Below, piece by piece: positions 1-10,700 of a stretch of 64,000 nt of DNA. The position numbers were made by a program, and so were the translations under genes. Source of the stretch: Nymphalis io (Eukaryota; Arthropoda; Insecta; Lepidoptera; Nymphalidae). Position 1 is the first letter of the stretch. Each line of letters begins with the position of its first letter. The stretch covers positions 10,421,001 through 10,485,000 of the forward strand of contig NC_065888.1 of the NCBI RefSeq assembly GCF_905147045.1, in the 5' to 3' direction. The notes beneath the pieces were generated by a model. The model made no database searches. It saw only the letters and a list, made by a program, of their open reading frames with translations, and was not told where the DNA came from.

Positions 1-66
1 CCCGGGTTTGAACCCACGATCATCGGTTAAGATTTACGCATTCATACCACTGGGCCATTTCGGCTT
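1..66 (-). repeat. tRNA-headed SINE (family A), head fragment cut by window edge
   Basis: On the minus strand this reads as the 5' head of the SINE whose fuller copies are at 5680, 7474, 27620 and 54404: a tRNA-like segment with A-box-like and B-box-like stretches, the latter ending in gggttcaaacccggg. The rest of the copy lies left of the window. It resembles Metulj-type SINEs known from Heliconius, a name given from memory. It is not a tRNA gene, because every copy continues into the same non-tRNA body. Confidence 0.75.
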
Positions 67-905
67 ATTTGTAATTAATGTACACTTACGAAAACTCTAG
101 GATTTCTAATTTATGTAAAGATAATAAATGATAATTATAGTTAAACTTGTTAATTATAATATTTATTAACCAAATAAAAATCTTTCATATATTATAAAAC
201 ATAGAACGGAGTGGACCGAATTCAGTTGAACAGCTCCAAGCTAATGTCACATATAATCTATTTATTAAATGTATTACTTTTTTTATTTAAATAGCTTTAT
301 ATATTTTCATAATACACAAAACGGAACATATGACACTTAAATATATTTCTGAACAAGCTTATATATGATTTGGTTTAGAATTATAAAGGTAGAATAACTA
401 ATTTACTAAATTGTATTCCATTGCAACTTCCAACAGAGCATTTGTCTTTAGGAGTATAATTGACTATGAAATAAACGAAGCCAGTAATGCTAAGCGTCTC
501 CCTTTGTATCATAAAAAATATCTTATTTGTGTTGATTTCCCCTATCCACGTACAAGTAAAACTTTTATAGATTAATAAAACGTAATATTTATGTTTATTA
601 CATTTTCTTTATATACATTTTTAATATGACGAATGAATTCGAATGAATGATTTCAGTGTTCACGTGCTATGAATATCGTGTACTTCAGTTGTAATTCATT
701 ATTTCGGTTGAGTTGGTATTTGAGTTGAAAGTCCTTAGTTATTTTAATACCAGTCTTACTTAATGATAGCACTTTATAATGTTAATAATATTAACGGAAT
801 TTAATTTTAAATAGAGTGTTGTTTCGTTAAGCCTGATAGTGTATCAGATCAGTGAAATAATTTTAATAGATATAATGTTATCTATATCAAAGTAACGTAA
901 CAGTC
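67..905. other. AT-rich DNA, no gene seen
   Basis: No reading frame, RNA gene or clear repeat was recognised here. It could be intron of the receptor gene whose 3' exons start at 4535, but no exon with its missing ligand-binding-domain motifs was found. Confidence 0.4.
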
Positions 906-1080
906 TGCAAATATCTTACTGCTGGGCTAAAACCTTCTCTACTTGATGAGAATGTTTGGAACTTAATCCACCACGCTGCTTCAATGTGGATTGGTGGATA
1001 CAGGTGGCAGATTTTCATATCTTACATGTAGTACATCGTCAAGCACGACATTAAAATTCAGTAGTGCTTGCCCGGGCAAG
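906..1080 (-). repeat. Diverged family A SINE body
   Basis: Read on the minus strand, the order is cccgggcaagcactactgaa, a high-divergence body, the 'cagcgtggtggattaag' block, then 'agcccagcagtaagat'. This matches the family A body in order, with many substitutions, so it is an old copy. Confidence 0.6.
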
Positions 1081-1100
1081 TAAAACTAAATATTATACTA

Positions 1101-1103
<3 letters not shown>

Positions 1104-1147
<44 letters not shown>
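1104..1147. repeat. (AT)n microsatellite
   Basis: An uninterrupted run of about twenty TA dinucleotides. Confidence 0.9.
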
Positions 1148-1152
<5 letters not shown>

Positions 1153-1673
1153 TAGTTATAGTTATGAATAAAACCTTGTTTTAGGTGTTAACAGATTATT
1201 ATGTATAAAGTTAATTATAAAAATCGTTCATACATTCTACCCAGTCTATCGAATTCTTATTTGAAACTTAGTAAAGAATAATAATATCGTATTAATAAAG
1301 TTTTTATTTTATTAAACTCTAGATACTCTAACCAATGTTACATAACAAATTATAATCAAATTAGCGAAAAATTATTTCAACTTCTGCGTTAATTAATTAC
1401 GGCACTTTTAATAAAAGTGCACTTTCTTTCCGCTGTAATATCTTGGAAGATATTCACTTGAAACTCTTTTGAAGAAATCGTTAATCAAATAATATATATT
1501 TCATTTAAAATTAAGTTAAATTAAAATATTTTAGAATGTCCCCTTTGTCTTGCAAACTGAATTAGAACCACTTCTCTTTATCCTATGGAGTTGAACTTTT
1601 ACATCTTGGTTCAATTCCGATGACAATGCATTTTATGGTAAGCATGACCTGATTATACACCCAGGATTGGCTC
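1148..1673. other. AT-rich DNA, no gene seen
   Basis: No supportable feature was found between the AT microsatellite and the first copy of the LINE target sequence at 1674. Confidence 0.4.
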
Positions 1674-1689
1674 CAGACTAGGGAAATCC

Positions 1690-2720
1690 ATTTTTATATA
1701 TATTTTATTTATTTTTTTCGCTGGAAAAATGCAATTACGCGTTTCCCCCACATGAAGTGGGGGGGTATGTGGGGCTCGCCGACGCTGAAGGCGCCGGAAT
1801 ACCCACTAAAAACCAGCGGTACCCACACCGTCTTTTCGGAGGACGCCACGGGATCGCTTGCGCATTCTACCATGACGTCCCGACGGTAGGCCCGCCTCTG
1901 CAGGCCTCCAAATTCTAAGGGGTTCTCGGGTTACAGACACCCCCTAGCCCCGGCGACATTTACGGCGGGAGGAGAAGGTTTGCATAGCGCCGACGTCTTC
2001 TCCCCGGTCTTCTTCGGTGAAGCGGATCAGCGGAAGCACTGTTCTCACGCTCCCGCTCCGCGGTCTCCTTCTGCGAGATGACGTTTTCGCAGAGACCATC
2101 TCCTTCCAGCACCTCTCGCTACCGATCATGGCATTTATCACGTTAAGCAGCGAGAGGTCTCCGCCTACAATGGCCGCCAGGGAATGGCGCCGAGGCCCCC
2201 ATGCAGCACACTCAATCAGGGTGTGACGCGCCGTGTCCGAAGGCGCGCCGCACTCGTGGCAGAAGGGAGCGACCTCCCGCCTCGCTATCCGGTGCAGATA
2301 CCTACCGAAGCAACCGTGCCCAGTAAGTACCTGCGTCAGCCTGAATGTGAGTGTGCCGTGACTCCGTTCCACCCAGCGACTCAAGTGGGGACGGACCGCC
2401 TCCACTGTCACCAGGCCTGCCGAGGGGAACCCCAGGTCCTCCTCCCATCTGCGAATCAAGGCTCGCTGGCCTAGAGCCCTGACTCGCTCCACCTCCGCCA
2501 ATCCTGGACGTTCGCCGCTCGACCTCGCTTCCACCCGGTACACTTCCGCAAGCACCTCTGCCTGGAGTTCCCAAGGCGGATCGCTCGCGAGAAGTGTCGC
2601 TGCCCTCCATGACAATGTACGGTAACCAGGTATCGCTCTGATCGCTATGACTCTCAGTAGTCTCCGAAGAAGAGCCTTGTTACGAGCAGTGAGAGCGTCC
2701 ACCCAGATGGGTGCACCGTA
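1690..2720 (-). mobile_element. R1-clade LINE, 5'-truncated 3' end
   Basis: A GC-rich block on the minus strand, in an AT-rich setting, holds the C-terminal part of an R1-type ORF2 (1944-2720) followed by a 3' UTR (1690-1943). The 3' UTR tail recurs at 19841-20011, 60863-61042 and, more diverged, 54198-54318. Its marks are 'cgatcccgtggcg', 'ttttagtgggtattccg', 'cccacatacccccccac', 'aaacgcgtaa' and 'tttttccagcg', then an A-rich end. The unit is flanked by cagactagggaaatcc (1674-1689) and cagactaaggaaatcc (2721-2736), read as a target-site duplication with one change. Confidence 0.7.
1944..2720 (-). pseudogene. R1-clade LINE ORF2, C-terminal fragment
   Basis: This is the end of an ORF2 polyprotein, about 258 codons downstream of the RT domain. 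It starts at the truncation point within the sequence LYGAPIWVDAL, which R1-clade proteins carry after the RT thumb. Further on are the helical RNKALLRRLLRVIAIRAI segment and a C-terminal CCHC-like zinc motif, CHECGAPSDTARHTLIEC, in which the spacing of Cys and His fits the R1-type tail. The frame is open to its stop, but endonuclease and RT are missing, so it cannot work alone. Clade is inferred from the zinc motif and the GYRTLSWRAA block; the exact family is unknown. Confidence 0.7.
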
Positions 2721-2736
2721 CAGACTAAGGAAATCC

Positions 2737-3401
2737 TTTTTTTTTTTTTTTCGTGGAGGAAAGGCATTTACGCCTGCCGCCCGGACACGACCGGGACGAG
2801 TATGTAGGACTCACGGGGCACAAGGCCACCGTCCTACCCACTAAAACCTCCTCGTTTCCTTCTCACCGCATGGTGGCGGGGTTACGGGAACGCGTTAGCA
2901 CACCACCGCGACCCCACCTGCGGCCGTCGCTTTGGGTGAGCGACCCACCTGTTGTTTTTTTATTGAGGTTTTCTCCTCTCGATCCGGCCGGTGAAGGCAA
3001 GGCCCTCGGTCCCACCACAGGCTGGCGCCTGGATGGGGAAACGAGTTTGAGAAGGCGGTGACCGAAGTCTGTCCGCCCAGCATCGACACCGAAACTGGAC
3101 GAACCCGCCTCTCCCTCCTCCTCTACTCCTCTACTCCTGTCTCCGGCAGCCCGAAAGGACTCCAGAGACCAACTCCTCCTCTCTCCGGCGGCCCGAAAGG
3201 ACCCCGGAGTCCTCCTATTTGCCACGAAACCGCTCGCTGGTCCACTCTGCGCAACAGAGAAGTCCCAGGAGCGGCCCGCGACACTTCCGCCGCGTCAGTC
3301 TCAGCCGCGATCGACAAGCATTCCGGAAAAAAAAAAACATTGGATTTCTGGTCAACCCCGTTGCCCAGGGTGCACCACGTGGAGGTGACTGACATGCACC
3401 C
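2737..3401 (-). mobile_element. Second R1-like LINE 3' fragment with poly(A)
   Basis: A GC-rich minus-strand unit ends in a poly(A) run (plus-strand T run, 2737-2751). Its final 100 bases share the order 'ttttagtgggta', 'cctacatact', 'ggcgtaaatgcc' and 'cctccacgaaaa' with the R1-type tail of the neighbouring unit, but the rest differs, so this is a related but distinct family. It contains a short degenerate tandem repeat (cggcagcccgaaaggactcc / cggcggcccgaaaggacccc, 3144-3205). Open frames here look like by-products of base composition. It is flanked by exact 17-bp copies of cagactaaggaaatcct at 2721-2737 and 3402-3418. Confidence 0.6.
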
Positions 3402-3418
3402 CAGACTAAGGAAATCCT

Positions 3419-4534
3419 CAGTTAACATTAGTATTTATTTTTTTGCTTATAAATATTTTAGTATTTATTTCTTTGCTTATAAATTTATACTACTGCATAA
3501 ATACACCTATTTTTTTATATATCTGTGGCACATTATCTTGAAAAATATATTTATTTATTCCTTCATACACCTAATAATTCTTTATTATACACCAATATAA
3601 AACTGCAACAGTAAAACAAATAAAACAATATATGGTGTTTTATTCTATGTATAAATACAAAAAAATAACCATTTTAAAATATAGCTATATGCTATTGTTG
3701 ACTTAATAAAATTTTATGTGTAGTATTTAACCGTCGATTCTGTTAACGTACAATAAACCGGATATTTTCGGAAGGTAGGAAGATTGTTTGTAACAACAAT
3801 TTATTTTAAAAATCTTAAAATCCTCGATTTGGACGCTGTCGATCTAAGCCGATTTATATTCGCGCTTGACTAGCAACTTTTATTTCCTTTTCAATACAGA
3901 CGCTATAGAATCTTGTCGATCGGAATCATGTTTTGTACAAAATGAATTCACAATATTACGTTATACTTTTGCTCTGTTCAAATAGATTTTGAATTTGACA
4001 TTTCATATCTAAATAAATGTTTATTAAATATCTTCCAAAGGAACTTATTGACTTTAAATTGCAATTCATGAGTACTTAAAATCTATATACTATGAGAGCG
4101 CAATGAAAGAATTTCCTTTTGAAAACTGAATTCATTTAAAACACTCGACACTCGATTGCTTTGTGAAAAATTTAATAGAAAATGTCGTATGCACTGGAAT
4201 TAAATCCAGTTAAAATAAAATGCTGATTCATGCGTAGAAAAATTTAACATGCTAAATTGTTAGTACTTTCCCGTTAGTAGGTAATTATGTATTTTAAAAA
4301 TTATTAATATTTATTTTTGTACGTAACTTTTAAATCCATACTCCAACCGACCTATCAGAATTCTTTTCGCTAATATTGCCAACGTACTCGTAGTATGTAC
4401 GGTTAGACTATGAGAAAATTCGTATTATTATTCGTAGGAGTGCATCTATATGCACTACAGAAAACTGATTTATAATTGAAATTATATTATTATTATAATT
4501 GAATTTGATTTATAATTGAAATTATGTTTAACAG
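3419..4534. other. AT-rich DNA upstream of the first receptor exon in the window
   Basis: Probably intron of the nicotinic receptor gene that continues at 4535, because that exon begins with a splice acceptor and not a start codon. No other exon was recognised. Confidence 0.45.
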
Positions 4535-4751
4535 TTGGACCTGAAGAAACAATTTGACGAGGGTGACACAACTAATTACCAAACAAATGGTGAATTCGAT
4601 CTCGTGAGCTTCGAAGCGATCAAACACAACCAGTATTATTCGTGCTGCGTGGAGCCCTACCCAGACATTACTTATATTATCAAATTGCGAAGACGCCCCA
4701 TGTTTTACGTATTCAATCTGATCCTGCCATGTCTTCTCATCAATGGTATCG
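4535..4751 (+). CDS. nAChR exon: loop C and start of M1
   Basis: Acceptor ttaacag precedes 4535 and donor g|gtaagt follows 4751 (phase 1). Encodes LDLKKQFDEG, then NGEFDLVSF, the YYSCCVEPYPDITY loop C, the RRRP pre-M1 basic stretch and M1. The Cys-Cys pair is the defining alpha-subunit feature. Confidence 0.92.
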
Positions 4752-7700
4752 GTAAGTGTTTCATTTTGTTTTATTTTAAAATATCATTTTTATTTTATCA
4801 ATATATCTCTACTGGATTCGATTTTTTTTTCTATATATCAGATATAGAAAGAACAAATCGAATCGGCTTCCACTAGATCTCTGTAAATGATATAAAACTC
4901 ACTTTATACAATATTTATAAATGTAAACTATTTAAATTTATGTGGTCGTTAAAGTATTGAATTCAAAATATTTTTTACCTGCAACGATTTGAAATACAAA
5001 ACGTATTTAAATGGAATCGATCTTGAAGATTTTTTATTCAAATTGTGATATAATTTAACAGTTACAACATACATATTTTTATAATGTGATTTAAGCTTAT
5101 GATTGATGCGAATTCAAATACTTTTACTATCATTAGTCAAATTAATGCAAATTCAAGCAGCCGACGAATTATTTATCTTGACGAAGTATTTTCAAACATG
5201 AAATTGAATTATTTATTACATAGTCGTCTAAGATACGCTCTAGAAAGTTTATAAGTTGCAGCGAGCTTCGAACTTTATTGCTATCCTTGAAAATTTTAAA
5301 TAGAATCTTAGATTTAGGTAGAATAGACATTTTTTTATAGTATAGATAGGCGGACGAGGTTATGGGCCACCTGATGATAAGTTGTCACAACGCCCATAGA
5401 CATTGGCATTGTAAGAAATGTTAACCATTGCTAACATAGCCAATGCGCCACCAACCTTAGGAACTATGATGTTATGTCCCTTGTACCTATAATTACACTG
5501 GCTCACTTACCCTCCAAACCGGAACACATTAATATCATGCTGATTTGCGGTAGAATATCTGATCAGTGGGTGGTACCTACCCAAAGCAGAGCCCTACCAC
5601 CAGTCATAACCTCCTTAATAGAATATTTACACATTGTACACATTTAAATGTTACATACAGCCTTGGTGTCCGTTTTTAAGCCGAGATGGCCTAATGGTTA
5701 GAACGCGTGAATCTTAACCGATGATCGTGGGTTCGAACCCGGGTAAGCACCACTGAATTTTCATGTGCTTAATTTGTGATTAAAATTCATCTCGTGCTTG
5801 ACGGTGAAGGAAAACATCGTGAGGAAACCTGCATGTGTCTAATTTCATTGAAATTATGTCACATGTGTATTCTACCAACCCGCATTGGAGCAGCGTGGTG
5901 GAATAAGCTCTAAACCTTCTCCTCAAAATGGAGAGGAGGCCTTAGCCCAGCAGTGGGACATTAACAGGCTGTTACTGTTACTGTTACTGTTACTGTCCGT
6001 TTTTAATTAATAAATATTTCTGGAATTTTCAGCCGCTGGTCGTTATAAATATGTTATTGGTTTTTCAAAATAGTTTTTTATATTCAGAGATACAAACCAT
6101 ATGTTTTTTCATTGTTTTTTTTTTGTGTCAAATATCAAAACTTACTTTTAAATAAACTATTGATTAATTAAACAAATTTACAGCTCTAATTCATCATATT
6201 ATTTATATATTTTTTTATTTTTTTTAGTGCAACAGGAACAAAATTGCTCTCTGTTTCGTTTTTTATATAATCGTAAGTTATTTAAAACAGTAATACGTAT
6301 ATTTTTTTACACAAAGACAGATATTGTAAAAAGAGTTAATATTTTGTCAACGATTTTATTTGTTATATTTATTATGATAATAATAATTCCTTTACGTTAA
6401 CGTTAATTTACAAAGTTCTCTTGCTGTGATATATAATATAAAATGCTTAATTTGCTCGTCTGGGGCTTTCAAAACGAACGTTAGCAAAACTATTATATCA
6501 AAACTTTGTGTATAGAAATGTGGATATGCACATAAGTCACTGGATTTAGTTTGAAAGTATAAGTCAAGAATAATTTCTTTTAAAGTTTTTACTTTTTAAG
6601 TTATATGTATATTAAGAGCAATTTCTGTTGTTTTAAATTGCAAAATCAGTTTAGGCTTACGTGTTAGTTTTGATAAGAGAAGAAGTTTTAATACAGATTG
6701 TTGTAATTATTTAAATATTTTATACATTATTGTACTCGAATAAATAAGTATAATAAACTGGTGGTAGAGCTTTGTGAAAGCTCATCGGGGTAGGTACCAC
6801 CCACTCATCAGATATTCTACCGCAAAACAGCAGTACTTGGTATTGTTGTGTTCCGGTTTGAAGGGTGAGTAAGCCAGTGTAATTACAGGCACAAGGGACA
6901 TAACATCTTAGTTCCCAAGGTTGTTGGCGCATTGGTATTGTAAGCGATGGTTAACATTTCTTACAATGCCAATGTGTATAGGTGTTGGTGACCACTTACC
7001 ATCAGGTGGCCTATATGCTCGCCCGCCTACCTTTTCTATAAAAAAAGTTGCCAATTAAAATAAAGACTTTGCCAGAGAACTGTGTCAAATGTTAATTTGA
7101 TTTTTAATAATTGCGTGTATGTTAATTATTGTATAATAATATAATTTTACTTTTATCAATTAACTTGTAACATTCAAGAATATTTTGAAAGAAATATTCT
7201 TTGGCAGCAGATAAATGCCCTGCTGTGGGGCAAAAGCCACCTTGAGCTTATAATATAATGCTGCTTCATAGATGTTCTAGTAGTAACATTTTATCCTACC
7301 GACATGTTTCCTTCATAGCAATTTAAAAATATTATGTTTATAATTAAATTTATTATATGTTTATATTTAAATATGTTTATATTTAAATAAATGTTTTAAA
7401 TTAAAACCGTAAGCGATGTTCATCGTTGGTACTTTGAAAATACTTTGTGTAAATCTGTTTGAGCCGAGTGTAAGCCGAGATGGTCCAGTGGTAAGAACGC
7501 GTGAATGTTAACCGATGATCGTGCGTTCAAACCCGGGCAAGAACCACTGAATTTTAATGTGCTTAATTTGTGATTATAATTCATCTCGTGCTTTACGGTG
7601 AAGGAAAACGTCGTGAGGAAACCTGCATGTGTCTAACTTCACCGAAATTCTGCCACATGTGTATACGACATTGGAGCAGCGCGATGGAATAAGCTCCAAA

Positions 7701-10700
7701 CCTCTCCTTAAAAAAGGAGAGTTCTTTAGTCCAGCAGTAGGACATTCACAGGCTGTTACGATTAAATGTTTGAAATTTATTTCAATTGAAACTGATATTT
7801 CCCAATATTTATTGCAAATCTGATTGCTGAGCGAGTTTTATTTATATATAGGAATGTCTTCGCGAATAGAATCTTAAAATAAACATTTATTATAACCTAC
7901 ATTACAATATAAGTTTAAGAAAATAAGAACAATTACATAGATTTGTTATTATTGTTATCCGAAGAAACTCTAACAACGACTACATACTGCTTACAACGTT
8001 TATGACGTCATATTTACTCTAAAAGCAATTTGATTCATTCTTTTATTATATTTTAGCGTTGCTGGTATTCTACGTGCCATCCGAGTCTGGTGAGAAGGTG
8101 ACTTTGGGTATAAGTGCGTTACTATCAATGACAGTTTTCTTAATGACGATTCGGGATACACTTCCACCGACTGAAAAGACGCCACTTATAAGTAAGATGT
8201 GTTATTATATACGTATATGTATCTAATATTGAATTAGTATCTGACATAATACCAATTATATCACGTCCAACACCGATGATCATGGGTCTATCTTTTTCTC
8301 TATAAGTAAGATTATAATGTCGATTGTTTTTAATATAATTTATTGGTCCCACTTTACTACTAAATGAGTACTAACCATAAAGACTCCCATTTCGATTCTG
8401 AAACTATTGAAATAGGGATTATTTTAAATTGCGTTAGAATGTTTAAATAATAGTCGAAACATTATTCAAGAAAATATAATTCAAATATTATTTTAAAACA
8501 AGTTTGTTCGTTAATATAATCTTATGCTTTTAAGAGTTTAATACTAATAACATATAATTGTACTTGAAGTGAAACAGAAGATAAACGGTTTCATTTTTCT
8601 CGTCCCTTACAAGTAGGACTCGAAATAACAACGCTATGGATTCGATTTATTTTGTCTCTAAACACTTGATTTGATTTCAGGTTTGTATTATGGAGTGAGT
8701 ACGTGCTTGGTTTCATTCTCAGCGTCGCTGTCCGTTGTGACACTTAATATATCTTACAGGCGAGTTTAATTTTTCTAATTATTATTAACACATTCAATCG
8801 TAAGTTTTGAATTCAAATTATATACTTATATTAGTTCCTTAAGATCTCATTGCGTTTAAGTACATCATTTAAATTTAAAATTCTATTATCAACGTTAAAT
8901 TGCTAAAGTTTCGAAGTTAAAATGAGACTTAAATATTTAACTTAATCGACATTTAAATTGAAATTAATTAATTTATAATTAGTATTTTTGATAAAAAATT
9001 AGAAACGACATTCTGGATAGTAGGGGTCGAATATCTTGTGTATTGATTTTATTTTAAACTCTTACCTGTATCGCACGTTTTAGATACAGAAATTGATTAC
9101 GATAGTGATAATCCATGTAATCAATTTGTTTTTCAAACTTTACCGTCGCTACTTTTCTAGAACAATTTTATTTATTCCATTCGCAAAACTGGGTAACCTA
9201 AGTTTGGCGGTAGTACATGAACACACCAAAGAAAAATATACTAATTAATTGTAACCTACTAGACGCAAACAAAGCATATTAATAATAATTATAGAAGAGT
9301 AATTGGAATCACATATATTTCATTTACAACATTAAATATCAATAAATATTCAATTTGTATAGATTTTAAAAAGTAAAGAAAATTTCATAAATAATTTATT
9401 TATAAGAAATCATTACATGAACTGTTTATTAGTATGAAAGTAAATGCCGATTTACTAGTCGGTTCTTTTTCATAAAATCGTTATTTAAATCTGATAATAC
9501 CTTCATGTTTAATTGGCATTACGTTGTAAGAGCCTACCAAAGAAAATTGTATTTGATTTTCATTTAAAATTATGGCTCTACTAAAGAATATGTTTAGAAA
9601 TTATTTGACTTTGTTAATATTAATTGTATGACAGTATCCTTACTAGTAGCTTACTAGGTTTCCTATAACTGTTATATGTATATATATCCACACAATAAAC
9701 ATTTTTTTATCCTATATACAGTTCGTCGCTTATAATTATGTCAATAAAAGTGAAATATTGTCTTCATTACTCGGAGCGTCTTCCGAGGGTTACCTGTTCA
9801 ATCTTCTATAGTGTTACAATACTTATGATTGCGCATTGATGGTAGATAATTAAGATCGTCTGATAAATAATAATGATTACAGTAATAATCATCTAAGAAT
9901 AGGATAGATAATTCGATTCGAATGTGAAGTATATAATTATAGGATTAATGATTAGAGTATTACTGCCTCGTTGGTAGTGGTAGTGGCTTAATGTAAGGCC
10001 GCAGACGCGGAGGTTCTGGGTTCAATTCCCAGATCGGGCCAACAAAAAGTTATTGGGTTTTTCTGTCAGAAAATTCTCAGTAGCAGCCCGGCGCCCGGAG
10101 CCCGTGCCTCGGAAAGCACGTAAAACCGTTGATCCTGCGCCTGAACTCTTTCCGGTCGTGTCGGATTGCCATCCCATCGGATTATGAGAGTTAGAGAATA
10201 GAGAGTGCACCTGTGTTTGCGCACACACTTGTGCACTATAATATCTACTGCGCAGTTGGCTAATCTCTTTTGAGATTAACCGTCGTAGCCGAAATCGAAG
10301 GACATTATTATTAATGATTAGAGTTACTTATTTACTGTTTTGGCTAATGCAGTAAACTAAGTAACTTTTATGATTTCTTAGTCTATATAGTATAATATTT
10401 TTATAATGTATATTACTAGGGTCTCATAAACTACACGATGGTCAGTCTATTATTCTGCTATCATAAAAGTAAGGAAAACTTTAATTAATTGTTGAATTGT
10501 CAAAGCTTAAGAACTCGATTATAAGTAAGTCTTATAGCCAGAAACAGTGCATGTACATTTAGTACTCGCGTAAATAAACATATTTTTTAATTGTATATTA
10601 CATTAAAAAAAATGAGTCTTTTACGCGAATTTCAATATTTTGATAAATTTTCGAGTCGAATAAAGGAACTGAAAAAAAGTAATTCTCAAAAAAGACAATT

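Noticed and set aside
2017..2610. Plus- and minus-strand frames of 69-102 codons overlapping 1944-2720
   Set aside because: They overlap the R1-type ORF2 fragment in other frames and have no protein character of their own.
2863..3225. 120-codon minus-strand frame and several overlapping frames in the GC-rich block
   Set aside because: They lie in the 3' region of an R1-like LINE fragment; GC-rich DNA has few stops, and no domain is recognisable.
5680..5750. tRNA gene
   Set aside because: The tRNA-like head recurs at several sites always joined to the same SINE body and tail, and the stems do not form a full cloverleaf.
8000..8352. Minus-strand frames overlapping the M2 exon
   Set aside because: They overlap a receptor exon whose plus-strand frame is clearly conserved.
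9963..10040. tRNA gene at the head of family D
   Set aside because: The same head with the same non-tRNA body occurs at 18917 and 53627, so it is a SINE.
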